A DNA stretch of 64,000 bases. It comes from Auricularia sp. M13. Its lineage: Eukaryota > Basidiomycota > Agaricomycetes > Auriculariales > Auriculariaceae. The translations under genes and the position numbers were made by a program. The DNA lies in NCBI GenBank assembly GCA_037042915.1, contig CM073201.1:310001-374000 (forward strand), given 5' to 3'. This document shows, in pieces, positions 20,978-31,973 of this stretch. The notes beneath the pieces were generated by a model, which was given only the letters and a program-made list of their open reading frames with translations, was not told the DNA's origin and did no database searches. Position 1 is the first letter of the stretch, and the number at the start of each line of letters is the position of its first letter.

Positions 20978-23323
20978 TCATGAGGAGTACCAACAACGCG
21001 CGGCCGTACGGAGAGCACGCTTCCAGTCGCTCCCGCTCATGGCGCCCTTGGCGCGCTTGTCCGTGTCGGGAACCCTGCCGCACTTGAGCTCCAGCAGCCT
21101 CTTGTTGAACCAGCTTTCCACGTGCGGGGATACCACGCCTGCGAAAAATCGATTGAATACCTGCACCGGGGGAAGCAAGCTGCGGGTCGCGTGAACCGAA
21201 GGAAACCCTAGGAGCAGTGCCTCTTCGGCTTCCGACAGCCAGTCGTCGTGCAAGACGCGCCCGTCCACGTGCGCGGGGGCCGGGCTGCCGTAGTCGAACA
21301 CTGCCGCCGTGGGGCGAAGAGGGAACTGAGGTTCAGAGAACGCGCGCAGCGCTAGAGCGAGTAAGCCGCCCTGGGCGATGGCCGCGCGCGCGACGTGCTG
21401 CCGATCCGCGATCCTGTAGACTGCGGACGACCACTGCGCGTATTGCTGTGCCAGCGGGGCTGCCTCGTCGTACCAGTAGCTGTCGGGGACGCGGTGATCG
21501 TCTCTCGCGCGTATAGGCTCTGGTGCGGTGACGCCTACGCCCGTGGCGAAGCGCATGCCGTTCTCGATGAGGAACTCGACGAGCTCCTTGACGTCGCTCA
21601 CGATGCCCAGGGAGAATGCGTACGCAAGGGAGCGCCGCACTAGTCCGTCGTCATAGATGAGCAGAACCGGCGCCTCGGCAACGACTTCCCCGCTCGGCGC
21701 CTCCGCCATGCTGGTGTCGTCGTTGCCGTCGTAGACGCGGCTTCGCGGCGGGCAGAGCGAGGTGAGGAAATCTGCATCGTCGGACAGCACGTGTCGGATT
21801 TGCCGATCCACCCTCTTGCACGGGGCGAACTGTAGGTCGTCCCCGAGGCGGGTCGCCAGACGGGAGCTGTGGACGAAGAAGTAGTGCTGGCCCTCGCGCG
21901 GGAAGTCGGCAGCGGCTCCAACGGGGCGGAAGGCGTTGTCGACGACGTTGTCTGCAACTGGCTCCTCGTAGACGGGCGGAGCCGGATTCATAGCGCCTTT
22001 CCCGACGCCCTCTATCTCGTCGAGAGTGTCTGCAAAAGCGCTCCACGTCTGCTCGTCGTAGAAGTCGTCATACATATTCTCGTCGGGGGCGGTACCTACA
22101 CGCGGCTCGGAGATTCGCTCGAGCAAGGGGCGCGAGTCGCGCTCCACCTCCTGCACGACGTCGAGCTCCGGGGCGGCCTCAGGCGTTGGGCTGCGAGAAC
22201 CGTTCGAGTCGTTGGTAGGGGAGGAGCCGTGAGACGACTCGGTTCTCGGCGGCGGGTTGCCCCTGTCGGTCGGTCGCGCGCGGTTGCGAAGCTGGAACAG
22301 GAACACTGACGCCTCTGCCGGCATGGCCAGGGCGGGGCAAGTCTCTTCTATCTCCGTTGACCAGGGGTAGAAGACGGGCACGCCAAGCCTGATGAGTTCC
22401 TCGAGCTTGGTCTTCCGCGCTAGCGGATCGGTGAACCAAGCGCCGAGCGCTCCCGCGTCGAAGAATTCTTCGCGTCGCAACGTGTCCATGAGCTCGGGCT
22501 GTTCATCACGAAGTTGGCGCCAGACTCCTTGCGCAACGAGTCGTTCGGTTAGTCGTCCGCGCCTCTCGAGCACCTGGAAGACGTATGTTGCCCAGCAACG
22601 CTGCATCTCCGTCGCGGAGCGGCTGGAGAACCGGCTGGGGCTGATGCTGGGGCGACGCATGTTCAACGCGCGCGCGACGAGGTCGTCCGTGGATTCCGTG
22701 AATTCGACCAGGTTTCTGAACTCGGCGTCCCAAACCCAGAAGTCGTTCTCCCCTTCTTCGATCCAGTTGGGGTCCCACTGGGTCAGGAACCCGGGCTCGT
22801 TACGCGCCGCGCAAGGGCCCGCACCTGACAAGATGTCCGGCACGAAGGGAGCGTGGAACGAGCGGTCGGTATACTGCACTGGATGGAACTGCACCGCCGT
22901 CGTGAATGAGTTGTAGCGTTCCTCGAAGGCACCCGAAACCGCGCTGCGACAGAGGCAAACGGCCGGGCCATCCAGCACCGGCGGCGGGGGAATTCGTGGC
23001 GCATGGCAATTCCTTCCCAAGTAGATCTTGCGGTCCGCCGTCACCCACACCACCGTATACAGCGGCCTGTATTCGAACGGCGCGAACGCGTCGCTCCAGG
23101 GAGCCGGGAAAGCCATCATTTCGCTTTCGGGCGCGAGCTCGTGCCAGTCGGTGCGTCGGAACGTCGGCGGAGCGTCCTCAACAGCGAAAGCTGACAAGTT
23201 GCCCGGCGCCGGAGCCTCGCTCGCAGCAGGCCCGCCGCGGCCAGGAGGAGTGGCGTAGAGTCGCCCGTACCGTGAGACGGCAATGGCGACGAGTGAAAAG
23301 AGCGGTTCGAAGGGGTTTGTCAT
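20978..23323 (-). CDS. Third ORF of element B, env position, unknown function
   Basis: A 781-residue ORF begins 110 bp after the pol stop and ends 22 bp before the 3' LTR. The N-terminus has a short hydrophobic run (PLFSLVAIAVS, residues 7-17), then a low-complexity stretch. Landmarks shared with the element A protein: FVPDILSGAGPC (160-171), GAWF (294-297), GVPVFY (314-319), RAAIAQGGL (near 655), DDWLSEAEEALLLG, and a C-terminal SWFNKRLLELK. Conservation of these blocks in two divergent elements, with intact frames while both gag-pol regions are broken, suggests selection on this protein until recently. I see no protease site, fusion peptide or C-terminal anchor that would argue for an envelope glycoprotein. 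Confidence 0.75.
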   Translation of the reverse strand: MTNPFEPLFSLVAIAVSRYGRLYATPPGRGGPAASEAPAPGNLSAFAVEDAPPTFRRTDWHELAPESEMMAFPAPWSDAFAPFEYRPLYTVVWVTADRKIYLGRNCHAPRIPPPPVLDGPAVCLCRSAVSGAFEERYNSFTTAVQFHPVQYTDRSFHAPFVPDILSGAGPCAARNEPGFLTQWDPNWIEEGENDFWVWDAEFRNLVEFTESTDDLVARALNMRRPSISPSRFSSRSATEMQRCWATYVFQVLERRGRLTERLVAQGVWRQLRDEQPELMDTLRREEFFDAGALGAWFTDPLARKTKLEELIRLGVPVFYPWSTEIEETCPALAMPAEASVFLFQLRNRARPTDRGNPPPRTESSHGSSPTNDSNGSRSPTPEAAPELDVVQEVERDSRPLLERISEPRVGTAPDENMYDDFYDEQTWSAFADTLDEIEGVGKGAMNPAPPVYEEPVADNVVDNAFRPVGAAADFPREGQHYFFVHSSRLATRLGDDLQFAPCKRVDRQIRHVLSDDADFLTSLCPPRSRVYDGNDDTSMAEAPSGEVVAEAPVLLIYDDGLVRRSLAYAFSLGIVSDVKELVEFLIENGMRFATGVGVTAPEPIRARDDHRVPDSYWYDEAAPLAQQYAQWSSAVYRIADRQHVARAAIAQGGLLALALRAFSEPQFPLRPTAAVFDYGSPAPAHVDGRVLHDDWLSEAEEALLLGFPSVHATRSLLPPVQVFNRFFAGVVSPHVESWFNKRLLELKCGRVPDTDKRAKGAMSGSDWKRALRTAARCWYSS

Positions 23324-23433
23324 GGAAGGGAGGAGCGAACGAAAATCGGAGATTAAAAAGAAACGCGTAAAGTGATGGTCGATTGAGTAATGACAGTGGC
23401 CCGCGTACGACGGCGAGGGCGGCGCGCGGGCCG

Positions 23434-25775
23434 CTAAACGTTGTGAGCCCGACGGTAGTCGAGGAGCCGCGCGGGGGCGTTGCGTAGCTCCCTAGCTGTC
23501 AGCCATTCGTCGTGAGCGGGGCCGTAGCCTTCCCAGCGGACCAGATATTCGAGCACTCCTTTCTTGCGGTTGCGTCGATGGCTGACGATTCTTTCTACCT
23601 GATACTCCTCCGAAGCGCTCTGGTCCCAGCGCAGATACGGAAGTCGCGTGCGGCGTCCGAACTGGTCAGGCGAATCTTCGTATTTCTTGAGATGACTGAT
23701 ATGGATAACGTTCGACATCGGGAACGTATCTGGGAGGTCCACACGGTACGTTGAGTCGTTGACGCGTTCTTGAATCGCAAACGGCCCAAAGGCGCGCTGT
23801 ACTAGCTTTGCGCCTTCGCCTTTCGACTCAACGAGCTGTAACGACTTCGGGCGGACAAGCACTAGCTGCCCAGGCTCGAGAACCAATTCCCGTCGCCCGG
23901 TGTTGTACGCTTGGGCCTGTCGGTGTTGCGCTAGCGCAATCGCGTCCCGAGCCGACTGGCGATGCGCTTCCATCATCTCCAGGAAGGAATCCGCGCCCGC
24001 GTGAGCAGTGATCCCACGAGCCACGGAGTCCTGGCTTGATACAGGAACGAGTAGGTCAACCGGCGAGCGCGGCTGAAACCCGTAGAGCAGTTTGTACGGG
24101 GCTTCGCCCGTGGACGCGTGCAAGTTGGTGTTATACGCGAATTCCAGAGCCGGCAGCCATTCTGACCAGTTGGAAGGGTCAGCCGTAGCGTAACCGCGCA
24201 GCATGGTTTCCATTGTTCGGTTCGTGCGTTCCGTCTGCCCGTCATGCTGTGGATGATGGGCTGACGACAGCATCATATGGACGCCTAGCTGCCTGGACAC
24301 CGCGTCGAAAAAACGAGAAAGCCAGCGCCCGTCTCGGTCTGCAATCAGTTCGAGTGGGACGCCGAAGCGACTGACTACGTGTCGAATGAAGAGCTCCGCA
24401 AAGCGTTCCGTGTCCAACCCCGTGTCGGTGGGTATGAACTGCGCGTGCTTGGTCAACACGTCGACGATGACAAGGACGGCATTATACGACCCCGACCAAG
24501 GTAAGCCGGTCACCAGGTCCAGCGAAATGCGTTCGTACGGATTACGCGGAATGGGCTGCGGCTGCAACTTGCCGTACTTGTTGAAGTTACTATCCTTCGA
24601 CTTCTGGCAAACGTCGCACGATTTGACGAACGCTTCGATGTCGACGCGCATTCGAGGCCAATAGAACCGATCCGCGACGTTGAAGTACGTTTTAGCTGGA
24701 CCGGCGTGCGCGGATTCCCATGCTGATTCGTGGATGTGCTGGATCAGATCGCGCTGTTCGGACTTTGGAACGCATAGCCTGGGCATGAGGTCGGCGTCGC
24801 GGAAAAATAGCAATCCATCACGGTCCCTATAAAACCGGTTCCCAGGGTACCATGAACGCTCATCCGAATTCCAGCCTTTATCCTTGAACACTGGGTCCTT
24901 GGAATAGCCTTCAATATAGCGCTTGCGCATCTGCGAGCTCATAGAGACTAGCAGCGTCGGTGGCGGGTTACTGGCTTCCCATTCCAATTTGTCTTCGTAG
25001 CGCAGCTTCTCCGCTTCGTGATTTGCGCGCTGGCCCTTCCGCTTCGGCAAAGTACCCCTTACAGACACCTCAGGAGCCGCTGCCAGCTTCCTTGACGCGC
25101 TGCGGGTGACAGCCATTGCGTCCGCTTCGAATCGCGAAACGTATGCTTCCAGCAAGTCGTCCAGGTTGAAAGCCAAGTCCGCGAAAGCCATTCGTGGCGC
25201 TGGTTCACCCGCCGCAGCCAGCTCACGCAGTTCGGCGAGGTTGTAGTCGGTGTGGATGGCGGGCGTGGTATCCTTTGCCGGCGATACGTGAGCGGGCGCG
25301 CTGCGTATCCGTTGGGTGCGTGCGTCGCGAGGCAGCCTGGAAAGCGGGTCCACGTTGGAGTGCAGGCGCCCGGCTCGGTGTACGATCTCGAGGTTGCTGT
25401 AGGCGGCGAAAACTAACCCCCACGCGGCCAGTCGACGATTCGCGTTCTCAAAAGTCCTCGCCCACTGAAGCGATGAGTGGTCTGTGATCAAGATGATATG
25501 TTCGCCTTCGATATATGGCTGAAACTTGATAAGGGCGTCCTTGGCGGCCAGAGCTTCGCGCTCCGTCGCCGAGTAGTTCCTCTCAGCGCTCTTAAACGTG
25601 CGGCTCCAGTACGATATGACGCGCTCCGTTTCCACTATCGTGTCGTCGAAGTTCTCCGCCCAGCTCAAGTCCGTTCGCACGTCGTTCGCGCGAGACGATA
25701 CGCGCGAGCATAGCATGGGTACTGGACTCCCTGCGTCGAATGCGGCGCGCAGTTTGTCATAGGCGGGGCAAGATC
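23434..25775 (-). CDS. Element B pol, 3' part: RNase H, integrase, chromodomain
   Basis: This frame is open from 25809; the part homologous to element A begins at PAYDKLRAAFDAG (about 25768). It contains RNase H (FKSAERNYSATEREAL, LITDHSSLQW) and an integrase zinc finger (H-x-H ... CDVCQ). The integrase core has LDLVTGLPWSG, LIADRDGRW and DGQTERTNRTME. An intact C-terminal chromodomain (YQVERIVSHRRNRKKGVLEY...WEGYGPAHDEW) is in frame with integrase. The RT part upstream is in another frame, so the two would not be joined without a frameshift. Confidence 0.9.
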
Positions 25776-28415
25776 GGCGACTCGGATTTCCTGCACCTGT
25801 TGTAAGCAAGCGCCTAGTGCTTCGTCGGACGCGTCCGTGTACAAGCGGTAAGGGCGTCCCGCAACCGGGTGGCCGAGTACGGGGGCGGCTTGCAAAGCCT
25901 TCTTGACTTCCTGAAATGCGTGCTCCTGTTCGTCACCCCAGTGCCATTTCACGTCCTTCTTCAGCAGGCGGAAAAGCGGCGTGACAATGAACGAATAATA
26001 CGGAATGAACGCCTGGAAGTAGACCACCATGCCCAGGAAAATTTGTAGAGTCTGTACTTTTGCCGGCCTCTCGAGCTCCATGATGGCGCTGACCTTCTCC
26101 TCGTGAGTCGATAAGCCTAGCCGCGACACCTTGTGACCGAGCAGCAGAATCGACGAGTACATGAAGTGGCACTTTGTCGGGGCAAGGGTTAATCCTGAGC
26201 GCGCTACCGCTCCCAGTACCTTGTCGAGATGCTGTAAGTGCTCCTCATAAGACTTGGAGTACACCACGATGTCGTCGATGTAAACCAGCGTGAATAGCCA
26301 GAGGAACGGGGACAGGATATTCTGCATTACTCGCTGGAAGATGGCCGGTCCATTACGCAACCCGAAAGGCATTCGTCGAAACTGGAATAGGCCCTTGTGC
26401 GTGCGGAAGGCCGTTTTCTCGACGTCCTCGGGAGCGATGTTCATCTGGTTGAACCCCGCTAAAGCATCCAGAGTCGATAGGACCTGCGACCCGGACAGCG
26501 CAGCTAGGACGTCGGCTTGTCGAGGTATCGGGAACTCGTCGCTCACGGTGGCCGCGTTGAGCTTACGGTAGTCCACGCAGAATCGAGCCTTGCCGTTACG
26601 GTATACAATGACCACCGGAGCGCCCCAAGGACTAATGGACTCCTCAATGACGCTCAACTTGAACCATTTGTCCAACTGCTCTTCGATGACCCTTCGTTTT
26701 TCAGGCGAAGCGCCATGCATAGGCAGCGAGATCGGTTCGACGCCCTCCTTGGTGCGAATCTTGGCGTTGGCGTCTAGCTTGCCCAATCGACCGTCCAGCC
26801 CGAAGGCCATGATATGCTTGCGGAATAGCTCCAAGGCGCGCTGCCGGTAGACCGCTGGAACGTCGGGCGAAATATCCAGATGCTTCTCCAAATCGGCGGA
26901 CGAATACACCTCCGGGTCTGGCGCTTCCGCCAAAGCGGGGGGCTGTAGTTCGTCCGTGGTGCCGAGGTCGATACCTTGAATGCCCGGCGTTTCTGGCAGT
27001 TCGCCGGCGCTTGGGGCTCCAGCACGTCCGTGCGCGCGTTGTTCCAACGACGACGAGGACCGTAAGCCTGGCGCGCTCGCCAGCGACGGCCCGTCGTCTG
27101 GCTCGGGTCCTACGCGCGCGCTGGCGTCCGTCGAACCGCTAGCAGCTTCTGCTTCATTCAGTTCTTTGGCTAAAGAAGCCATTGCTTCCGCGGTCGCGGT
27201 CATGTCGTGCCAGCTCTGTTCGTCCTTCGGAGCGTCCAAATATCCTTGAGGGTCCTTTGCGTACCCGAGCAGCGTGCCAGCTCGAACAATGCGGGGGACT
27301 TTCGTCGGATTCGACACGGGAAGTAGACTACGCCTAGCAATTGAGGCTGGCTCAGCCCTCTCGGCGGGCGCGGTTCGCAGGTTGAGTAGGACGTTCGGAA
27401 CCGTCAGGAACGTCTCGTCGGCTTGAGGTATCAAGTAACGCTCCACGTACCACTCCCGATCCTGCTGTAGGTCACCCGAGATAGGGACCCGCACGGTAGT
27501 TTCGGGAGGGATGACAATGTCCTTCCACGTGCGCAGCGCGCCATCCGCTGTGCTGCGTTTCCGACGAAGGCGATTCGCGCGGTGCCGTTTGTGCTGCTTC
27601 CTGGCCACAAACGCGGGCAGTCCTTTGGGAACAACCTTATAGCTGCGTGCCAGTCTGGACGCCTGGCTTTCCAGCTCGGCTGCGCTCTCCGCGGTCGACG
27701 CTGCCTTGAAGGAGTAACCGGTCTCGCCTATCTTGACCTTCGTGCCCAAGTCGACATTCCGTAGTACGCTCAGCTCGTAGTTTAACTGGAAGTCCTCTCC
27801 CAGCAGCACCGGAACAGTCATCCCCGGGACTACGTAGAGCTCCGCGCGTAGTATAACCGTAGTACCGTCTTCCGCGCGAAACCGCACGGGTAATGAAACG
27901 TAGCCCTTGATCTTGGGAGACTGATCTGTTAATTGGGCTATCTCGATCTTCAACCCGGTGCGCAGCTTAGGCGGGTCCTTGAGCTGGCGCAGGTATTCTT
28001 CAGACATGAGCGAGATGCTGGCGCCAGAATCCAGACGGAGCGTAACCACGTCTTCCTGCTCAGAGACAAGTTTTCCGGGAGCAGACAGTACGCCCATGCC
28101 CACGGACGAGTGGCCATCGGGCGGCCGGCGTCGCGGGGTGACTTCAACCTCGCGCAGCGTCGGCGTGACGTGCTCCGTGTTCAGCGCTGCAGTAAAGACC
28201 GCGGCGTGATGGCGTTCACTCGGTTCCGAATAGCCGTCCCCGTCTGCTTCAAGCAGGTCCTTCTTGGCTTTAGGGGACGACCGGTACCATACGTCGAAAG
28301 CGTCGTCTACCACTAGTACTTCCCGGCGCTCGTCCACCGGGAAGACGTGCAACGGCCTGCGGTCGTGGGAATGGATCGGCTGATAACCCTGCCTATTATC
28401 GGGCTCCAAAGGCGG
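25760..28415 (-). CDS. Element B pol, 5' part: protease and reverse transcriptase
   Basis: In the same frame as gag and following its TAG stop directly. Contents: about 90 residues that resemble the tail of element A gag, then an aspartic protease with LRLDSGAS (DSGA at about residues 127-130 from the TTG at 28409), an RT with LFTLVYIDDIVVYS, and the start of RNase H (LYTDASDEALGACLQQVQ). The frame diverges from element A after EIRVADL near 25770. Residues aligned with VGT in element A are missing, consistent with an eight-base deletion or an equivalent indel. The frame then runs on as nonsense to a stop at 25665. Confidence 0.9.
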
Positions 28416-31400
28416 CTATGCGTCCAGTGCGCGCGCGGCGAGTACGGGCGAATATAGCACCAAGTCACGCACATACGGGCGACCCGTATGGGCTTGCGGG
28501 GAAGGTTCGCGGAAGACGTTCCGCCGCGGCTGCTGTTCCAGTAGCAGCGGGTCGCGTTCAGCGTCCAGCCCCGGACTCGCGCGTTGCCAGGCAAACCAGG
28601 GGTCTTCCGTTTCCTCGGCCGTCACGGGCCAAACTGGACGCCGAGCGTCAGTCCTGGGCCACGCCGCAGATCGCGGGCCCACGGGAGGTACCCAGGAGTT
28701 GTCGGGCGCGAGGTCAGGTACAGCCGCCAGAACTTCACGCAAGGGCGCGTACGAGGAACGAGATGTCATTAACGCAGAATCTTCGGCTAACGCGTACAGA
28801 TACTCTTCATCCGGTTGCAGCCCATGCATAGCAATCATAGCGGTACCCTTGCCCGATTTCGTAGAATTATGGATGCATTCGCTGTGCCAGTGCTTCCCAC
28901 CGCAGAAGCGACAGTCGAAAGGCGGCGCCGGTTTGCTGACGTGATCGTATTTCGGAAACTTGTATCCACCGGGCGGCGGTCCTTTCTTTTTCGACGCCAA
29001 GTACGCGCTGATTCTCCGTGCCTGCTCAGCGTCAACCGCGTTCGGTGGGGCTCCCCGTGCGTGGAGTGGCTCGGAAAGCTGCACATCGCGCTGCTCGTTC
29101 ACGTCGACCTCAGAGCCAGGACCGTCACACGGGTCGTTGAGGTCGATGAGCGCCTCGTCGCCGTCAGCGCCAGCAAAGTGCACGCGCGCGGGTGGAGGTC
29201 GTTGATACCCGCGGTCTGGTTCGTGCACAGACTGCCTTCGAACGTATTGTTTGCTGTGCCCTCGAGTAAGGCGCTCCGCGGCGCGATCCACCGCTTTCTG
29301 TATACGCTCTTCGATCTCGTCCTCCAAGACGGCGACCTGTACCAGCTGCGGTTCCGACTCCGCTGCGCGGCGCAGCAAATCGGCCACGGTGGGTATGTGG
29401 GCGTCGCCGAAAACCGCGAGCCACGGAATAGGGGCCTTGCTGAGGATATACGAGACTTGTTCCTCCTCCGTAAACCGATATAAAGCGTTGACGATGATAG
29501 CGCGGCGACGTAGGAAGGCCTGCGGCGATTCCTTGGGGTAACCCGCTTGCCTGAACGCCATGGAGTTGCAGTATTCAGTAAGGTCGCGCACCCAGGTGTT
29601 CGAGAGGAACCCGGTGCGGATGCCTTCGATGAGCGAATAGACGTCGCGGCGCATGGTATCGCGCTGTTCCAGAGAGATGGACTCCCACCATTCGAGCGCG
29701 GCTTCCTTGAAGCGCAGCGGCGCGTAGGTCCCCAATTGAACTGGCATAGAGCCCCCCAGCTCGGCCCATTTCCTCAGCTCCGCGAAGTACAGCAGCACTG
29801 AGCTAGCGCGGCCGTCCCACGCAGGCAGAGCCTCAAGCCGGAATTTTGTGTCAATGCGGGGCCCTTGCGCATCTGGGACGTTAGCCGGAGGGGCTCCTCC
29901 GCCGCCGCCGGGTGGTCCATGACCGCCACCATAGCCGCCATTACCGGGGCTGCCACCGCCTGGTCCATGGCCGCCACCGTGGCCGTGGTAGCCTGGCCTG
30001 CCGCCTCCAGGAGGTCCGAACCCTCCGCCGGAACCGCCATTGCCAGGTCTGCCGCCGCCGGGAGGCCCGAATCCGCCGCCAGGAGGCCCGAATCCGCCGC
30101 CGTAGCCGCCGTTGCCTGGTCCGCCCCCACCTCCTCGACTGCCTCCACTGGAAGGAGAGCTACTGTCGGCAGGGTCGCCACCAGGGGCAACAGGCTCGTT
30201 TCGACCGCGCGGGGTGGTGAAGAATTCCAGTCCTAAGTCGGCGTGCGTACGATGCGATGCAGCAGTCGCGGACTGTAGGCCTAGCTGGCGGGAAACTTCA
30301 GTTCTTGACGTTTCTGCAACAATGCCGTGCGGTGGAGTCTCGCGCCACGGCTCCTTGCTAGGTAACAACGGGCGGGAGGCGGCGTCAGCTACAGCTTCCC
30401 GAATAGTTGCGTGTCCTATAGCTCCGTCGGCGGTGCCAGACGCGCGCGGTCGGGTGATCGGCCGGGGCGTGCCTATTCCCGCAAGTAAGTCCCTGCGGGG
30501 CGGCTGAACGTCGGCTGCAGGTAGGTGGCTAGTCGGAATGCCGGGCGCGCTCGGCGTCCACGGGTTCCCAGTAGGCGGGCGCGAGGAATCGAGCACCCCT
30601 CGAAAATCAGCCTCGCGTCTCCACCCGTCCGAACGTCTTGGCGTGGGCGCAGGTAGGGGGTCGACTAGAGTCACACGTCGCGCCTCCACGACGTTGCGCG
30701 ACACTGTGCGATTGTAAAACCCATCGTCCGAAACTGGCGTGCCCGAATGAAGCTTCCTCCAAACTGCTTGATCTTTCGGCGTCCAGTTCTTCGAAGGGTC
30801 ATCCGGGGGCGACGCCTGGAACTGCTGGTCGCTCCCTTCAGACGTTTTGCGGCGCGCAGGCGTGCCAAAACTCGCATAGTGGTCCAAGCCCTTGCTATAC
30901 GCTCGCGGCCGGGGAGGTAGAGATGCCGGTTCGCGCATGCGCAAGTGTACCTCGACGACCCCAGCGACATGGTCGATCCATCCTTGCGCCACGGAGAATG
31001 CACGAGCGAGCTGGCCGACGGTGGGGAATGGCTTGATGAGGACCGCGACGTAGTTAGCGTACCAGTCGTCCTTCGGATAGGGCGCGATTCCCGCCCACGG
31101 GAGCTCGCTGAAGCAGGCTTGCAGGACGCTAGACAGGTTATTGGCGACGTTTTCAAACAGAGCGTAAGCGCCTATCTTGAGGGCTGGCCTAGATAGTCCG
31201 GACCCCGTGTACTCGATGAGCCGCAAAGAGAATTCCAAATCGCGCAGCATCGCGACGCGGTCCTCTAGACAGACGAATTTCTCCTCCACCACGACCGGGC
31301 CGGGCTGTCCATCTTCCTGCTCGAGTACGATAAGGCCGTTCTCGTCCAAGTCTATGACTTCGCGCTTGCGGCAGTACGAGCTGACGAGCGAGTCGTAGGC

Positions 31401-31880
31401 CTCTTGCAGGTCAGGATGTGATTGCAGCAAGCCAGCAATGTCGTTCGCCGAGAAGCTCGCGCCTGCGCCTGCGCGCGGCGAAGTCGTAGGCGCTCTGGAG
31501 CGAGCCTCGAGACGCTCCCGTTTAGCCAACAGCGCGTCCGCTGTTGGCGAGTCTCCACGCAGCGGTTCGTCCCTGGAAGCTGCCGCAAACGAGCTCTGTG
31601 GCAGACGCTCGAGTCCGCGCGCCCAGGCGGATCCTTGCATGATGGTGCGCGCACTTGAACTGCCGCCTGAGTTGAATATGGTCGAGCGGTCGGGCGCGCG
31701 CTCCAGAGTGTCGAGTTGCGCGTCGTGATAGGACGACAGCGGCGAAGGCGCGGCCGTCTGTCCGCCGACGTGCGTTCCGCTACTGGAGCTCTGGGTATCG
31801 GGCGGTCGCCCCCCAGGCTCGACCTCGGGGGGCAACCCGGCGCGGGTGGCGTCGGTAGCGCGCGAATTCGCCGAAGCCAT
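28416..31880 (-). CDS. Element B gag, 1154 residues
   Basis: Single ORF starting 93 bp inside the 5' LTR. The N-terminal third is Ser/Ala-rich; a helical capsid-like region follows (around LPWAGIAPYPKDDW and AFSVAQGWIDHVAG). A Gly/Pro tract of FGPPGGG-type units lies at about 29880-30150, then a second helical region (FRLEALPAWDGRASSVLLYFAEL...). A zinc knuckle C-x2-C-x3-H-x4-C (CRFCGGKHWHSEC) is encoded near 28890-28930. The ORF ends with TAG at 28418-28416, and the frame stays open into pol, so stop readthrough could give Gag-Pol. Element A lacks a stop at the matching place, so the TAG may be a mutation. Confidence 0.88.
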   Translation of the reverse strand: MASANSRATDATRAGLPPEVEPGGRPPDTQSSSSGTHVGGQTAAPSPLSSYHDAQLDTLERAPDRSTIFNSGGSSSARTIMQGSAWARGLERLPQSSFAAASRDEPLRGDSPTADALLAKRERLEARSRAPTTSPRAGAGASFSANDIAGLLQSHPDLQEAYDSLVSSYCRKREVIDLDENGLIVLEQEDGQPGPVVVEEKFVCLEDRVAMLRDLEFSLRLIEYTGSGLSRPALKIGAYALFENVANNLSSVLQACFSELPWAGIAPYPKDDWYANYVAVLIKPFPTVGQLARAFSVAQGWIDHVAGVVEVHLRMREPASLPPRPRAYSKGLDHYASFGTPARRKTSEGSDQQFQASPPDDPSKNWTPKDQAVWRKLHSGTPVSDDGFYNRTVSRNVVEARRVTLVDPLPAPTPRRSDGWRREADFRGVLDSSRPPTGNPWTPSAPGIPTSHLPAADVQPPRRDLLAGIGTPRPITRPRASGTADGAIGHATIREAVADAASRPLLPSKEPWRETPPHGIVAETSRTEVSRQLGLQSATAASHRTHADLGLEFFTTPRGRNEPVAPGGDPADSSSPSSGGSRGGGGGPGNGGYGGGFGPPGGGFGPPGGGRPGNGGSGGGFGPPGGGRPGYHGHGGGHGPGGGSPGNGGYGGGHGPPGGGGGAPPANVPDAQGPRIDTKFRLEALPAWDGRASSVLLYFAELRKWAELGGSMPVQLGTYAPLRFKEAALEWWESISLEQRDTMRRDVYSLIEGIRTGFLSNTWVRDLTEYCNSMAFRQAGYPKESPQAFLRRRAIIVNALYRFTEEEQVSYILSKAPIPWLAVFGDAHIPTVADLLRRAAESEPQLVQVAVLEDEIEERIQKAVDRAAERLTRGHSKQYVRRQSVHEPDRGYQRPPPARVHFAGADGDEALIDLNDPCDGPGSEVDVNEQRDVQLSEPLHARGAPPNAVDAEQARRISAYLASKKKGPPPGGYKFPKYDHVSKPAPPFDCRFCGGKHWHSECIHNSTKSGKGTAMIAMHGLQPDEEYLYALAEDSALMTSRSSYAPLREVLAAVPDLAPDNSWVPPVGPRSAAWPRTDARRPVWPVTAEETEDPWFAWQRASPGLDAERDPLLLEQQPRRNVFREPSPQAHTGRPYVRDLVLYSPVLAARALDA

Positions 31881-31973
31881 GAGCGCAGTGGCAGACGCGT
31901 GCGCCGGAATTCACCGAGTAAATTTTCGTAGTCGCTCGCAAAAGTCAGGGACTTTCCTCACAGTGTCCACCTC

